From NCBI GenBank assembly GCA_036645575.1, contig JAVXNW010000039.1, positions 1 through 23,310 on the forward strand: a stretch of DNA of 23,310 nucleotides, read 5' to 3'. Of the stretch, positions 15,305-20,778 are shown piece after piece (the first letter of the stretch is position 1; each line of letters begins with the position of its first letter). Source of the stretch: JAVXNW01 sp036645575. GTDB taxonomy: Bacteria > Bacillota > Clostridia > Christensenellales > Aristaeellaceae. Made by a program: the position numbers and the translations under genes. Under the pieces are notes generated by a model. It did no database searches. It was not told the DNA's origin and was given only the letters and a program-made list of their open reading frames with translations.

Positions 15305-15490
15305 GTTGAACGGACTTCCTGGGGTGTTCGCCACGTGACTGCTTTTACCCACATCTTCATAAAAGGATTCCGTGTCGGAAGCGGATGTCATGCCCCCTTT
15401 GTCGGGGAAGACAGCAAGCAACTGTAGGTCTCCGTCCTGCCAATTGGCGGGTGAAAAAGCGGAAGCGAACGGCACTCTGGGATCGTTCAT
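15305..15490 (+). ncRNA. ssrS: 6S RNA (candidate)
   Basis: The ~186-nt segment after a consensus promoter folds back on itself. GAACGG near the start pairs with (T)CGTTC at 15485-15488, and GTTCGC (about 15326-15331) pairs with GCGAAC (15465-15470), closing a long irregular rod. The 5' arm CTTCCTGGGGTGTTCGCC resembles the conserved 5' arm of 6S RNA (E. coli: CTCTGAGATGTTCGC). Inner small hairpins, e.g. CCTGCCAATTGGCGGG, flank a central region that would be the open bubble. 6S RNA sequesters sigma-70/A holoenzyme by mimicking an open promoter. The 3' end is estimated from pairing. A Rfam RF00013 search would settle it. Confidence 0.78.
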
Positions 15491-15532
15491 CAGGTCATCC
15501 CACGCCCGCCCCACGCAATCATGCCCTCTTGA

Positions 15533-15572
15533 CGGCCTTGGATCTTTTGATCCACGGTCGCTTTTTTGTGCG
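15533..15572 (+). terminator. Terminator downstream of the 6S RNA
   Basis: CGGCCTTGGATC and GATCCACGGTCG form a 12-bp stem with one mismatch around a TTTT loop, followed by C and six T. It would end the 6S precursor about 80 nt past the rod and separate it from the HD-domain gene promoter. Confidence 0.75.
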
Positions 15573-15601
15573 CCTTGCCAAAAATTTCTCCAAAATGCAC
15601 C

Positions 15602-15630
15602 TTGCCAACGCGGCGCGCAACCGCTATAAT
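15602..15630 (+). promoter_or_regulatory. Promoter giving a leaderless HD-gene transcript
   Basis: TTGCCA (15602-15607), a 17-bp spacer and a perfect TATAAT (15625-15630) place +1 at 15637, which is the A of the ATG start codon. There is no ribosome binding site between the -10 box and the start. Confidence 0.75.
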
Positions 15631-15636
15631 ACACGC

Positions 15637-16164
15637 ATGATGAAAAAAACGTGGTTTGAGCGCCGGATGCAGCGCAAGCGCCTGTTGGACGCGCGGCTGC
15701 AAGGGCTGTTGTTTGAATTGATGGCGGGCTCGCGCCTTGGCGAATCGAGCCAATATGTGCAGCACGGGACCACATCGTGCCTGCTGCACAGCTTGGCGGT
15801 CGCCTATTACAGCGCGCTGGCGTTTCGGATGCTTCGGATCTCGTTTTTCGAGCGCGATCTGCTGCGCGGCGCGCTCTTGCACGACTATTTTCTCTACGAT
15901 TGGCACACGCCCGACGACACGCGCCCGCTGCACGCCTTTGCGCACCCGCGCATCGCGCTGTACAACGCCCAGCGCGACCTCACGCTGACCCCGCTTGAAA
16001 AGGAGATCGTGCTCAGGCACATGTTCCCCGTCACGCTGGTTCCGCCCCGGCACCGCGAGGCGTGGATGGTCTCGCTGGTCGATAAGCTGTGCTCCACTTA
16101 CGAGGCGTTCCATCCCTCGGCCTATCCCGGCCTGCGCCGCCTCATCCCGTCCGCGTGCGTGTGA
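15637..16164 (+). CDS. HD-domain phosphohydrolase-like protein
   Basis: The 175-residue protein carries the HD-superfamily metal ligands in order: histidine in TTSCLLHSLAVAYY, the HD pair in GALLHDYFLYDWH, a further LRHMFP segment and the final aspartate in SLVDKLCSTYEAF. HD proteins hydrolyse phosphate esters of nucleotides and related molecules; the substrate is not known here. Two ATGs are adjacent (15637 and 15640). The longer upstream open frame is rejected because it runs through the 6S RNA and its terminator. No Shine-Dalgarno is present and the promoter places +1 on the ATG, so translation is probably leaderless. Confidence 0.82.
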   Translation: MMKKTWFERRMQRKRLLDARLQGLLFELMAGSRLGESSQYVQHGTTSCLLHSLAVAYYSALAFRMLRISFFERDLLRGALLHDYFLYDWHTPDDTRPLHAFAHPRIALYNAQRDLTLTPLEKEIVLRHMFPVTLVPPRHREAWMVSLVDKLCSTYEAFHPSAYPGLRRLIPSACV

Positions 16165-16179
16165 TCACTTCCAAGCATT

Positions 16180-16632
16180 TCATAGGTAAATAAAGGCCCC
16201 CGCCTGCGGCTTTCGCCGGTCAACGGGGGCTTTTCGCTCGTTTAGAAGTTCGCCGCTGTCGATCCGCGCAACCGTTTCCGCCAGCGCCGGAATGCTTCGC
16301 GCAATCGCGCCGACCGGCATCCGAAACCCATTGGCAAAGATCACCAGCATGTTGAGCGCCACGCCCGCGGCCACGCCCTTCATGCCAAACCGATCCATGT
16401 TCAGCCCGCAAAACAGCGTCAAAAGCGCATACTCCGCCACGACGCACAGCATGAGGCTCATCTCCGGCGCCAGCCCAATCCACTTGGGCACTTGGCTTAG
16501 CGCCGCCTCCAGCAAAAACGCAACGCACGGCAGCCCGATTCCCCGAAGCGGCCGCTCGATATAGCGGTGAAGTCGCCCGCCGCGCGCGTACCCGATCGCC
16601 AGCGCAATCGGGATCAGATACAGCAATATCAC
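16180..16632 (-). CDS. DUF5317 family membrane protein
   Basis: The 150-residue protein starts with a hydrophobic helix (MILLYLIPIALAIGYARGG) followed by the arginine-rich turn and further helices of the DUF5317 family; the segment LVIFANGFRMPVGA is typical. Four to five membrane spans are expected. Function is unknown. GTG 16632 is chosen because GTGA overlaps the stop of the upstream gene, a standard coupled arrangement. The last ~15 codons coincide with the terminator hairpin of the convergent HD-domain gene, so this 3' end is doubly constrained. Confidence 0.8.
   Translation of the reverse strand: MILLYLIPIALAIGYARGGRLHRYIERPLRGIGLPCVAFLLEAALSQVPKWIGLAPEMSLMLCVVAEYALLTLFCGLNMDRFGMKGVAAGVALNMLVIFANGFRMPVGAIARSIPALAETVARIDSGELLNERKAPVDRRKPQAGAFIYL
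16196..16234 (+). terminator. Terminator of the HD-domain gene
   Basis: GCCCCCG (16196-16202) pairs with CGGGGGC (16224-16230) around an inner GGC-TTTC-GCC hairpin and is followed by TTTT. It sits 30 bp past the HD gene stop but inside the 3' end of the opposing DUF5317 gene. Confidence 0.75.
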
Positions 16633-17063
16633 GCGCCCGCCACGTGCCCGCACGCCTGAATGAGCAAGCCCGGAATCAGGATCGACAACAGCAGGTTGGC
16701 GTTGTTAAAGGCGCTCTTTTTGATCGGCGTGTTGTACAGATGCGCCTTTTTCTCGCCGCCGGTCTCCAGATCCACGCTGCAAAGCGAGCTTAAGAGGTAG
16801 ACGATCACCGCTTGATACGGCCCGCGCAGCAAGACCGCCGTGATGATCGCCAGAATGGACACGTCGATCGCGTGGTGCGGCGTAATGTAAATCGGCAGCG
16901 AGCGGCACACCGCGCAGATCGCGACCAGGCACCCCATCTGGAGTAGCTCGGTCGCCAGATTCGCGGCGTTTAAGTCCCCGATCACCCGGTACAAGCAGTA
17001 GGGAAGCAGCAGCGCTCCCAGAACGATGATTGCGTGAATATAGCGATTCGCCGCCTTTGTCAT
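16629..17063 (-). CDS. Small polytopic membrane protein, HD-GYP-sensor-like
   Basis: The 144-residue protein has four or five hydrophobic helices (roughly 9-28, 34-56, 68-85, 86-104 and 120-142). The central LPIYITPHHAIDVSILAIIT and LLRGPYQAVIVYLLSS and the later SAFNNANLLLSILIPG resemble the N-terminal membrane module that precedes HD-GYP or diguanylate-cyclase domains in Clostridia. Here no catalytic domain follows: the gene stops and the next one begins at once. It may be a free-standing sensor module or a remnant. AGGAGGG eight bases before ATG 17063 supports the start. The family assignment is tentative; the membrane topology is clear. Confidence 0.6.
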   Translation of the reverse strand: MTKAANRYIHAIIVLGALLLPYCLYRVIGDLNAANLATELLQMGCLVAICAVCRSLPIYITPHHAIDVSILAIITAVLLRGPYQAVIVYLLSSLCSVDLETGGEKKAHLYNTPIKKSAFNNANLLLSILIPGLLIQACGHVAGA

Positions 17064-17108
17064 GCGGGAGCCCTCCTTTTCAACGCGGATTTGTCCCGCT
17101 TGAGCGCG

Positions 17109-17155
17109 AGGAAACCGGTGACCCACGCGCCCCTGCGCGTGGACCATCGGTTCCC
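17109..17155 (-). promoter_or_regulatory. Compound hairpin in leader of the membrane-protein operon
   Basis: An inner perfect stem CCACGCGC-CCCT-GCGCGTGG (17123-17142) is enclosed by an outer stem of about eight pairs (AACCGGTG with CATCGGTT). It lies 50 bp upstream of the ribosome site of the gene at 17063. A second hairpin (TCAAGCGG / CCGC-TTGA) lies just before the ribosome site. The leader is structured, but no known riboswitch class is matched with confidence. Confidence 0.5.
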
Positions 17156-17179
17156 ATCGCCCCTAAAAAAAATCTATCG

Positions 17180-17209
17180 AAAAACGAACCCGCGCGCAGG
17201 TTCGTTTTT
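17180..17209. terminator. Bidirectional Rho-independent terminator
   Basis: AAAAACGAACC and GGTTCGTTTTT form a perfect 11-bp stem with an 8-base loop and A/T tails on both sides. It lies directly after the last stop codon of the decayed gene on the minus strand. Confidence 0.85.
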
Positions 17210-17212
17210 CTC

Positions 17213-17503
17213 TTATTCAGGGACGCGCAATGCCGACAGCTTTCGGTTGACCGCGTCCAATGTCGCCTTTTAGATGCTCTCCGCCTCGTCATTTGAGGCC
17301 GCCGCCGCACCCACCAGCAGCGTCGATTGCCCGTCCTGCAGCATTTCGACCAGCACCACCACGACCGGTACCGGCGTCATCGCCACCCGCTGCACGCCCG
17401 CCAGCGCCGCGCCCAGTTCATCGGCCACCTGCGCCACCGAAAACTTTTGATAGTCTACGTCTGTGTCAAACGCGGACAAAAGCGCGGTTCGCGCGTCGCG
17501 CAC
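17213..17503 (-). pseudogene. Decayed conserved gene with in-frame stop
   Basis: A minus-strand frame starts at best at GTG 17503 without a ribosome site and reads LVRDARTALLSAFDTDVDYQKFSV... (first L is before the GTG). It then reaches TAA at 17272-17270. In the same frame 18 more sense codons follow (KATLDAVNRKLSALRVPE) before a second TAA at 17213, which abuts a terminator. VRD..(S/T)AL....D.D.D..K.SVAQ followed by a KATLDA-type tail recalls a small conserved clostridial protein family that I cannot name. The interrupted tail and missing normal start indicate a pseudogene; stop readthrough is less likely. The frame stays open upstream only to 17575. Confidence 0.6.
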
Positions 17504-17731
17504 CAGCTGCTTGGGATGGCGCGCACTGCTGCAAACATTACGCGCAGGATACGTAAAATATTTCGCACATAAAATTTATGTAACCCTGCTGGCGAAACAG
17601 CCTCGCGCCGGGCTTGCCAAAGCAAAGCGCGGGGTCGATCGCGCCTGCCCAACCGATCCCGCGCAATGGTTATACCCTTTTCGTCGGCCGCCAGGCGCAT
17701 TAGCCCGAAGCGGGATGTATTCAGCGCTTCC
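17504..17731. other. Noncoding remnant region with AT-rich palindrome
   Basis: No credible gene is seen. Minus-strand frames here (for example MRLAADEKGITIARD from 17700) lack a ribosome site and family features. A locally AT-rich patch at 17545-17581 contains ACATAAA-A-TTTATGT (17567-17581), a 15-bp palindrome that could be an operator or a relic of an inserted element. The lower GC contrasts with the flanks. Confidence 0.45.
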
Positions 17732-18304
17732 CTAGCACGACTCGGGCTTGTCCTCGAGGCTCAGGTCAAAGTCGCCCAGCCGCTTCACTTCAAAGCCGTT
17801 TTTCTTAAACGTCTCGTAGTCAAACGCCTCCAGCTCGTCGCAGGCCAGCTTGTGGAACTCGTAGAAATTGTGCCACCACTCGTAGCCGTCGCCCAGATTG
17901 TGGTTCAAAAACGCCTCGGCGATCTCAATGCCCATCTGCGGCGCGACATAGAACGCGCCCATCGCCAGCACGTTTACGTTGTTTCCCGTGATCGCGCGCA
18001 GCGCCGCCGGCACGCTCTCGACCACGCCCGCGTAGACGTGCGGGCACTTGCTCGCCGCCAGGTGAATGCCCATGCCGGTTCCGCAGAACAGCAGCGCCCG
18101 CTCAAATTCGCCCTCGGAGATCTTCGCGCCCACCTTGAGCCCGATCCGGTGGAACATCTCAGGCTCCTTTTCGTCCGCCGCGCGCACGCCGATGTCGGTG
18201 ACCTCCCAGCCCTTTCCCACAAGATGCGCAACCACCGCTTCCTTGAGCGGGAATCCCGCGAAATCCGCGCCCACCAAGACCTGCTTGTCCTTGACCATCT
18301 TCAT
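17732..18304 (-). CDS. RpiB/LacA/LacB family sugar-phosphate isomerase
   Basis: The 190-residue protein matches the ribose-5-phosphate isomerase B / galactose-6-phosphate isomerase family. It has the phosphate loop VLVGADFAGFPLKEAV near residue 10, the catalytic cysteine in LLFCGTGMGIHLAASK, and GNNVNVLAMGAFYVAP. In classical RpiB the first motif reads SDHAG; here the histidine is phenylalanine. The length exceeds the usual ~150 residues through a C-terminal extension (YEWWHNFYEFHKLACDELEA), so substrate choice may differ from ribose-5-phosphate. GGAGG eight bases before ATG 18304 fixes the start; the frame upstream of it is not translated. A promoter lies at 18405-18377. Confidence 0.87.
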   Translation of the reverse strand: MKMVKDKQVLVGADFAGFPLKEAVVAHLVGKGWEVTDIGVRAADEKEPEMFHRIGLKVGAKISEGEFERALLFCGTGMGIHLAASKCPHVYAGVVESVPAALRAITGNNVNVLAMGAFYVAPQMGIEIAEAFLNHNLGDGYEWWHNFYEFHKLACDELEAFDYETFKKNGFEVKRLGDFDLSLEDKPESC

Positions 18305-18376
18305 AAAAAGCGCCTCCTTTTTATTGTTGACAGAAAGCCCGCCCAGCGCCCGATTGCGGGCGAGCCACCATGGGTA

Positions 18377-18405
18377 AGTATACCACATTGCGCGCGCTGT
18401 GTGAA
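18377..18405 (-). promoter_or_regulatory. Promoter of the RpiB-family gene
   Basis: On the minus strand TTCACA (18405-18400), a 17-bp spacer and TATACT (18382-18377) predict a start near 18370 and a leader of about 66 bases containing a GCCCG-CAAT-CGGGC hairpin. Confidence 0.65.
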
Positions 18406-18502
18406 TCGATCGGCGCACAATTTCTGCTTTCGCGCCCAAAAGGCCTCATTTGAGAACGGATTTCCCCCCAAATCGCGCCGCGCGGCCTGTGCGCCCGGAC
18501 AC

Positions 18503-18531
18503 TTTTCATCCTTGGCAAGCTGTGCTATAAT
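18503..18531 (+). promoter_or_regulatory. Promoter giving a leaderless lipoprotein transcript
   Basis: TTTTCA (18503-18508), a 17-bp spacer and a perfect TATAAT (18526-18531) place +1 at 18538, the A of the ATG. There is no ribosome binding site. The geometry TATAAT-N6-ATG is identical to that of the HD-domain gene. Confidence 0.65.
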
Positions 18532-18537
18532 GGACGC

Positions 18538-19449
18538 ATGAAAAAGCGATTGATGGGACTTTGTCTGCTGGCGGTGTTTGCGCTGGCCGGCTGTCACAGG
18601 ATGGTGGACGAACCCGCGTCGATCACCGTGACCGCCTCGTTTTACCCGATTTACGCGCTGGCGCGCGGGATCACGCGGGACGTGCCCGACCTTCAGCTCA
18701 CCTGCCTGACGCAGCCGCAGGACGGATGCCTGCGCAGCTATCAGCTGTCGGACTGGGACGCGGCGAAGTTGCAGGAAAGCGACGCGCTGCTGCTTGGCGG
18801 GCGCGGGCTTGAGTCGTTTGAGGGGATGCTGACGGGCGGAAGCCTGCCGGTCTTGACCGTCCTTGACAATCTTTCCCTCAAGGGAAGCGACGCGCCGGTT
18901 CCCGTGGGCGACGACGAGGCGAGCCACCTGGCGGGCGCGAATCCGTGGGCGTGGATGGGCGTCTCGGGCGCGCAGGCGATGAGTGAGGCCATTGCGCAGG
19001 GCCTAATTCAGCTCGATCCGGGAAACGCGCGGCGGTATGAGGCCAATCTTTCACAGGTTGCGCAGGCGCTGGACGCGCTTAAGGCCGATATGGCGGCTTT
19101 GGGCTGCGCAGGCGGGCGTGTCGCGCTCATGCACGAGGGACTTGGGTATTTTGCGGACACGCTGAAGCTCACGGTCGCGTGCGTGATCGACCGGGAACCG
19201 GGCACGGATTACGAGGCGGACGGCCTTGCGCAGGCGCTTGCCACCTTGGAGAAAGCGCAGGTATCGACCGTGCTGATCGAGTGGCAAGCGCCCGCGCGGC
19301 TGGTGAGCGACCTTGAGGTGGCGGGCTATCGCGTCGCGCGGATCGACACGCTGAGCGCGCACGCGGAGTCGGACGCGGACACCTACGAAAAAATCATGCG
19401 CCAAAACGCCCAGTCCGTCGCGCAAGCGCTGTTCGCCCCCGCGCCATAG
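18538..19449 (+). CDS. ZnuA/TroA-like metal-binding lipoprotein
   Basis: The 303-residue protein has a lipoprotein signal (lipobox LAGC, C19) and the cluster A-I solute-binding plan: ITVTASFYPIYALARGIT, the first metal loop, LLLGGRGLESF, the second loop, VALMHEGLGYFADTL and RIDTL. Such proteins feed zinc or manganese to an ABC importer on the outer face of the membrane. Two of the four usual ligands differ. The first-loop histidine is C64 (QDGCLRSYQLSDW), and the NPHVWLD histidine is W137 (NPWAWMG). H199 and D270 remain. No permease or ATPase gene is adjacent, so it may be an orphan or use a distant partner. Confidence 0.85.
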   Translation: MKKRLMGLCLLAVFALAGCHRMVDEPASITVTASFYPIYALARGITRDVPDLQLTCLTQPQDGCLRSYQLSDWDAAKLQESDALLLGGRGLESFEGMLTGGSLPVLTVLDNLSLKGSDAPVPVGDDEASHLAGANPWAWMGVSGAQAMSEAIAQGLIQLDPGNARRYEANLSQVAQALDALKADMAALGCAGGRVALMHEGLGYFADTLKLTVACVIDREPGTDYEADGLAQALATLEKAQVSTVLIEWQAPARLVSDLEVAGYRVARIDTLSAHAESDADTYEKIMRQNAQSVAQALFAPAP

Positions 19450-19519
19450 CCCCAAAGATGCTTTGCGCCGCCATGGCGCGGGATCGCCGCGTGGCGCGGC
19501 GCGGGGCAAAGGATTCGCC

Positions 19520-19566
19520 AAAAAGGCAAGCCGCCGCGTCCTGTTGCGCGGCGGCTTGCCTTTTTT
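19520..19566. terminator. Strong bidirectional terminator
   Basis: A perfect 19-bp stem (AAAAAGGCAAGCCGCCGCG, 19520-19538, with 19547-19565) around an 8-base loop ends in six T (plus) and five A (T-run on minus). It ends both the lipoprotein transcript and the convergent spoIID-like transcript. Confidence 0.95.
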
Positions 19567-19574
19567 ATGTCCCT

Positions 19575-20579
19575 TTAAGCCCAGAGTTTGGCGATCTCCA
19601 CGTTTTTAAAGTAGTGCTTGACGATGTCCTCCGCCTTGGCGCCCGACTCGGCCATGCCGTAGGCGCCCCACTGGGACATGCCGACGCCGTGGCCGTAGCC
19701 CTTGCCGGAAAAGGTCACCTTGTCGCCCTCGACCAGCGCGCCGTCCAGCAATGTGGACTTGAACTTGGTGCCGTCAAGCGCCAAGCGCAGCGCGGGCGCG
19801 GAGACCGTCTTTCCGTTGACCACGAAGGTGACGGCGCGTCCGGATGCGCCCTTTTCGCCGATCTCAAGGGTCTTGACGGTGCCCGTCTTGACGCCCGTGT
19901 CGGCGCAGGCCGCGCCAACCTCTTCCGCGCTGTAGCGCGCCTTCCACTGCTTGACGGTGGTGGGCGCCTTGTCGGAATCGGGCGAGCGAACCGACTGGGT
20001 ATAGGGCGGCTCCTCCCCGTCAAACTCGAGGGCCGCGGTCGCAAGCTCGGTCACGTTGCCCGCATGGGCGTGGAACCACGCGTAGGGCAGTTCGCCGCCC
20101 GCGCTGAGCACCTCGCCGCGCGTCGCCTCAACCGCCTTTTGCACGCGCTCGTTGACCTTGCCCGCGTCGTAGGCCTGCGCCTCGCGAACGTCGGTCGAGA
20201 TGTCCGCGCCGCCGTAGCGCGATTGCTTGTCCTCCATGAACTTGAGCGCATAGGTGCGCGCGAGGATCGCCTGCGCCTTGAGCGCCTCCATCGGCCAGTC
20301 GTTGCGCATCTCGCCGGCCAGTACGCCCGCGAGATAGTCCTCCATGTCCATCTGCTGATATTGCTCGGTCTGCGCGTTGTACACCAGCAACTGCGGCACG
20401 CCCTGCGAAAGCTCCAGCCGCTCCGGGATCTTGGGCGCGGGCGCGCCCGCGCCCGCCTGCGTCCCCTGCGTGTCGTCCTGCACGTTCTCGCCGGTGCCGC
20501 CCGTCATGCAGCCGCCCAGCATCAGCGCCATCGCCACCGTAACCAACAGTGCCAGCCATCGAATCGATTTTTTGTCCAT
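19575..20579 (-). CDS. spoIID: SpoIID/LytB-family lipoprotein (lytic transglycosylase-like)
   Basis: The 334-residue protein has a lipobox (MLGGC, C24), a short linker and the SpoIID domain. Landmarks are DYLAGVLAGEM, with E90 at the position of the catalytic glutamate, ALKAQAILARTYAL, AWFHAHAGNVTELA and the C-terminal GYGHGVGMSQWGAYGMA. SpoIID cleaves denuded peptidoglycan during forespore engulfment; relatives act in vegetative wall remodelling. The lipid anchor places it outside the membrane. GGAGGGTG precedes ATG 20579. No other sporulation gene is in view, so a sporulation role is likely but not shown. Confidence 0.9.
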   Translation of the reverse strand: MDKKSIRWLALLVTVAMALMLGGCMTGGTGENVQDDTQGTQAGAGAPAPKIPERLELSQGVPQLLVYNAQTEQYQQMDMEDYLAGVLAGEMRNDWPMEALKAQAILARTYALKFMEDKQSRYGGADISTDVREAQAYDAGKVNERVQKAVEATRGEVLSAGGELPYAWFHAHAGNVTELATAALEFDGEEPPYTQSVRSPDSDKAPTTVKQWKARYSAEEVGAACADTGVKTGTVKTLEIGEKGASGRAVTFVVNGKTVSAPALRLALDGTKFKSTLLDGALVEGDKVTFSGKGYGHGVGMSQWGAYGMAESGAKAEDIVKHYFKNVEIAKLWA

Positions 20580-20676
20580 TTAAATCACCCTCCCGTTCAT
20601 AAGCTATTGTGGTCAAACTTGGGCGCGAGTATGTAAGACAATCAAACTTAAAATTCCTATCGGATTTATTTCCCCC

Positions 20677-20736
20677 TGTCAAATGCTTGACAAGCGGCCG
20701 TCCAGGTTATAAAATAGGCATACCATTATCGATAAT
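20677..20736. promoter_or_regulatory. GRE promoter with divergent -35 boxes and palindrome at +1
   Basis: On the plus strand TTGACA (20687-20692), a 17-bp spacer and TAAAAT (20710-20715) predict a start near 20722. TGTCAAATGCTTGACA (20677-20692) is an inverted repeat that also supplies a minus-strand TTGACA toward the spoIID-like gene. ATTATCGATAAT (20725-20736), a perfect 12-bp palindrome, overlaps the start region and is followed by a T-run, so it is a candidate operator. Confidence 0.65.
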
Positions 20737-20778
20737 TTTTTCGCCGCGAGGCGAGCCATAAAGCGAGGAGGAGAGCCC

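Noticed and set aside
15385..15636. 84-codon N-terminal extension of the HD-domain protein
   Set aside because: It crosses the 6S RNA, its terminator and the gene's own promoter.
14102..15775. Long minus-strand frame of 557 codons
   Set aside because: It overlaps glpP, the phosphoesterase and the 6S RNA, lacks recognisable domains and has no ribosome site.
17270..17272. Programmed stop-codon readthrough (selenocysteine or pyrrolysine)
   Set aside because: The codon is TAA, which is not used for either; the gene also lacks a proper start, so decay is simpler.
20628..20633. Minus-strand CATACT as a sigma-E/G sporulation -10 box for the spoIID-like gene
   Set aside because: No matching -35 is seen at the proper distance; the evidence is too thin for a call.
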